In this document: positions 61,620 to 64,000 of the stretch, in pieces
Numbering within the stretch: position 1 is the stretch's first letter
Layout: each line of letters starts with the position of its first letter
Source of the DNA: Bacteroidota bacterium
GTDB taxonomy: Bacteria; Bacteroidota; JABWAT01
Direction of reading: 5' to 3'
NCBI GenBank assembly: GCA_017303995.1
Contig: JAFLBE010000005.1
Span: 1-64,000, forward strand
DNA length: 64,000 nt
The notes under the pieces: generated by a model
What the model saw: the letters and a program-made list of their open reading frames with translations, nothing else
Database searches by the model: none
What the model was told of the DNA's origin: nothing
Position numbers and translations under genes: made by a program

Positions 61620-64000
61620 ATGAAATCCTTTTTGGGAATTTTCCTTTTTATCCTTCTCACGATTCCTTCATTTGCAAACCCAGGCGACTGGAAAAAAATC
61701 ACCGGAACCTATTCCTGGGTTGAATATCTTGAAGGGCAGGAAAAAACTGCTGACTCCCTCCTTAAAATTGCTGAACTCTCCCTTCCACGCATTTCAAAAA
61801 TGGTCGGCGTTCCCCTTTCAGATTATCAGCGTGAAAAATGCCGGATTATTCTCACTGATGCCCCTGATGTCACCAATGGGTTTGCCATTGACAACACTGT
61901 CGTCATTTATGCCACCTCATCCATGTATGTACCCTTCTGGACTGGTACAATTGGCTGGTACCATCAGGTTTTGACGCATGAACTTGTTCACCATGTCACA
62001 TTCAGAGCTGTCAGAAGACAACTATCACCTTACACAGGTGTGCTTGCAATTGCAGATGTTCCCCGTTGGTTCTGGGAAGGAACGGCTCAATATTATTCTG
62101 AATATTGGAATGCTTATCGGGGCGATCTTTTCCTGAAAAATTCAGTTTTTGACGGATCCTTTACTTATAACAGTATGAATTCACTTGATGATGGTCGGCT
62201 TTTGTATGCAGCCGGGCATGCTTTTGTGCGATATCTTGCCGATCAGTACGGTGATTCTTCACTGATTAAGCTGATGGCTTTCGAGAAAGATGACTATTTC
62301 TATGATTTTGACAAAGCATTTAAATCCGTTTATAAAAAAAGTCCCGCCGATATTTTCCCTGTATTTTACCGGCATCTCGTTCTTTTTTATGGAAGTAAAT
62401 ACGGTGACTATCCGGTAACAAAAATCCCAGATGAATTACCTTCCTTCGGATTTTCACAAGGCCAGATTGTTCCTGTCTCCCAAAAAGATTCAACGTGGAT
62501 TTCAGTGACTCAGGTTGCAAAAAATCATCAGTATGCCACACTTGTAAAAATCAGACAGGAGAAAAAAGGTCTAAAAACTGAAGAGGTTTTCGCAACAGAT
62601 ATTTCTACTGAAGTATTGATTTCTGATGACCGGGAATGGATTGCCTGGGGCAGGTCTTTTGCCGGTACAAAAAATGATCAGGAAGTAAGTACCACAACCT
62701 GGACAGTCCGTAATCTGGATAATGAACTGCAACGTATTCTTGCCAGAAATGTTCGGGCCAGATTTGGCACCCTGCATAACGAAGGACTGGTGCTTGCAGA
62801 AGTTGAAAATGACCGATCGGTTATTAACTGGTACCCGTTTGCTGGTGGACAAAAGGAAAAATTATTTGAAACACAGATGCCGGTTGGGCGTTTATCAGCT
62901 GATGGGAAAGGTAACATTCTTCTTGAAGCTCAGCGATCAAACGGAAACCGTGATTTATTCAGCCTGGATGGGAATGGCGTTCTAACCAGCCTAACCAATG
63001 ATGAAACTGATGACCGGATTCCGCTTCAGGTCAACGATTCTCTACTATTGTTTAACCAATACATCGAAAATCAACCGTCATTGGCGGTCCTGAATACAAA
63101 AACCGGACAATCACGCTTATTACTACGTGATCTCTATGAGTACTGGCTTTCAGGATATGATAAAGAAAAAAATCAGGTAATTCTGAAGTCATGGAAGCCC
63201 GGCAGGAAAACCTCTTTTTCATCAATCCAACTGGATAGTCTTCTTGCATTATCAGTGACCGTTCGTCCATTAGAAATTAATACCAGAATCAGCTCCTGGT
63301 CAACCCGTTCACCTGAATTTGCCGATGTTAAATCCCTTCCAGACACCACGATTTCGGTTTCATCAGAAACTGTTCCGTCACCGCACATGGAATTGATTAA
63401 TGTTGCATCAATGGCCTTTCCCTATTATGTTAATAATTCAGGTGGACTAATTGCTGCCACCACCTGGCTTGAAGCATTGCAAAGGCAGGCCTTTCAGATC
63501 ACCGCCTTTCTACCGATAAATAATTTCAAGACAGACTACGTTCTGGCTATCATTCATCAGCTTAGGGTTTCTGATGTAACCGTTATTTCAACACTTTATC
63601 ACGGTCCCGCCTTGTTCAGTTTTAAAGGGGATGACTATCTGAATGCTGAACAGTGGCTAATAAATACTCAACTATCACGCACTTTTTACTATTCAGGCAA
63701 CCCAAGGTTAGCTCTGACACCGCTTGCAGGATTCCTTTTCAGCAAACGAAGCTACAGCAAAACCGAACCTTTCCTACCTGATGAAGAATCGTTTTATGGT
63801 CCGACTGCAACTCTGGCGTTTAACTACCGGATGCCATCTTCCTTCAATTCAATCATCGAAAAGCGAAGGGTTAGTGTGGATGCTTCTTTATTCAGGTCGA
63901 TTGATGAAGTATATGATTTCTCTGTTTTTAATTTAAACCTGACACTTGGGACCAATCTTTATTTTGAGAAACTGGGAATTGTCAACAAATTCTCAGCGAT
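61620..64000 (+). CDS. Secreted HExxH metallopeptidase-propeller-barrel fusion, cut by the window end
   Basis: An open frame of 793 residues runs off the right edge. Signal peptide MKSFLGIFLFILLTIPSFA; a gluzincin peptidase domain with zinc motif HELVHH at residues 120-125 and the downstream Glu ligand at 153 (WFWEGTAQYY); a TolB-like propeller (about 265-520, LISDDREWIAWGRS, LSADGKGNILLEAQRSNGNR); and, from about residue 590, strands like an outer-membrane surface-antigen barrel (ALTPLAGFLFSKRSY, GPTATLAFNYRMPSS). Many Bacteroidota/Chlorobi genomes carry such peptidase MA-like proteins; their substrates are unknown. The start has no clear ribosome site. Confidence 0.85.
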   Translation, partial: MKSFLGIFLFILLTIPSFANPGDWKKITGTYSWVEYLEGQEKTADSLLKIAELSLPRISKMVGVPLSDYQREKCRIILTDAPDVTNGFAIDNTVVIYATSSMYVPFWTGTIGWYHQVLTHELVHHVTFRAVRRQLSPYTGVLAIADVPRWFWEGTAQYYSEYWNAYRGDLFLKNSVFDGSFTYNSMNSLDDGRLLYAAGHAFVRYLADQYGDSSLIKLMAFEKDDYFYDFDKAFKSVYKKSPADIFPVFYRHLVLFYGSKYGDYPVTKIPDELPSFGFSQGQIVPVSQKDSTWISVTQVAKNHQYATLVKIRQEKKGLKTEEVFATDISTEVLISDDREWIAWGRSFAGTKNDQEVSTTTWTVRNLDNELQRILARNVRARFGTLHNEGLVLAEVENDRSVINWYPFAGGQKEKLFETQMPVGRLSADGKGNILLEAQRSNGNRDLFSLDGNGVLTSLTNDETDDRIPLQVNDSLLLFNQYIENQPSLAVLNTKTGQSRLLLRDLYEYWLSGYDKEKNQVILKSWKPGRKTSFSSIQLDSLLALSVTVRPLEINTRISSWSTRSPEFADVKSLPDTTISVSSETVPSPHMELINVASMAFPYYVNNSGGLIAATTWLEALQRQAFQITAFLPINNFKTDYVLAIIHQLRVSDVTVISTLYHGPALFSFKGDDYLNAEQWLINTQLSRTFYYSGNPRLALTPLAGFLFSKRSYSKTEPFLPDEESFYGPTATLAFNYRMPSSFNSIIEKRRVSVDASLFRSIDEVYDFSVFNLNLTLGTNLYFEKLGIVNKFSA

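Overview
The window looks like chromosomal DNA from a Gram-negative member of the Bacteroidota/Chlorobi-Ignavibacteria (FCB) part of the tree. Three things point there: lipid A genes (lpxB, lpxK); a TonB-dependent receptor beside a DUF4249-like lipoprotein, many short lipoproteins and a large propeller-type sensor kinase; and promoters of the form TTG-N19/20-TAnnTTTG rather than the -35/-10 type. I cannot name a genus. Most genes are housekeeping or envelope genes. I found no phage, CRISPR array or recognisable defence island.

Layout. 1-13,850 is almost all minus strand: a tRNA-Thr/Tyr/Gly/Thr-tuf unit, then queA-ispD-ispF-dedA, then a pseudo-GH2 membrane protein-smc-lpxB-lpxK unit, and nth. 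14,400-28,060 is plus strand: a GAF/sigma-54 activator, a sensor kinase and its NarL-type regulator, a secreted orphan, two GH31 glycosidases, and a split receiver-like/LuxR pair. 28,500-44,400 holds an ABC-F ATPase, clpS, a YbbAP-like ABC exporter, lipoproteins, a TonB receptor pair, DinB/DUF423 genes and bioB-bioF. A complete IS3-family element lies at 44,420-45,828. 46,000-64,000 holds small lipoproteins and DinB genes, a GH27 alpha-galactosidase, VF530 plus a degenerate-Nudix regulator, an esterase, a CHAD protein, a TolB-like protein, a crotonase/CorC/536-residue orphan run, feoA-feoB-fur, and a truncated metallopeptidase-propeller-barrel gene at the right edge.

How genes fit together: lpxB/lpxK serve lipid A synthesis; ispD/ispF serve the non-mevalonate isoprenoid pathway; bioB and bioF serve biotin synthesis; fur, feoA and feoB handle ferrous iron. 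The glycosidases (GH31 x2, GH27) and the esterase suggest use of plant- or algal-type glycans.

The most unusual feature is not a gene. At about twenty sites the intergenic DNA is a tandem tract with an exact 7-bp period. At least six different heptamers are used, each recurring at two or more loci and on either strand, and in three long tracts one heptamer family changes into another without losing the 7-bp phase. Several tracts start at or run over the stop codon of the preceding gene. They sit among other intergenic repeat families: TGTCAT-ended mini-elements, CCCCTCC mosaics carrying nested hairpins, and an ACCCCAG/GGTGACC module.
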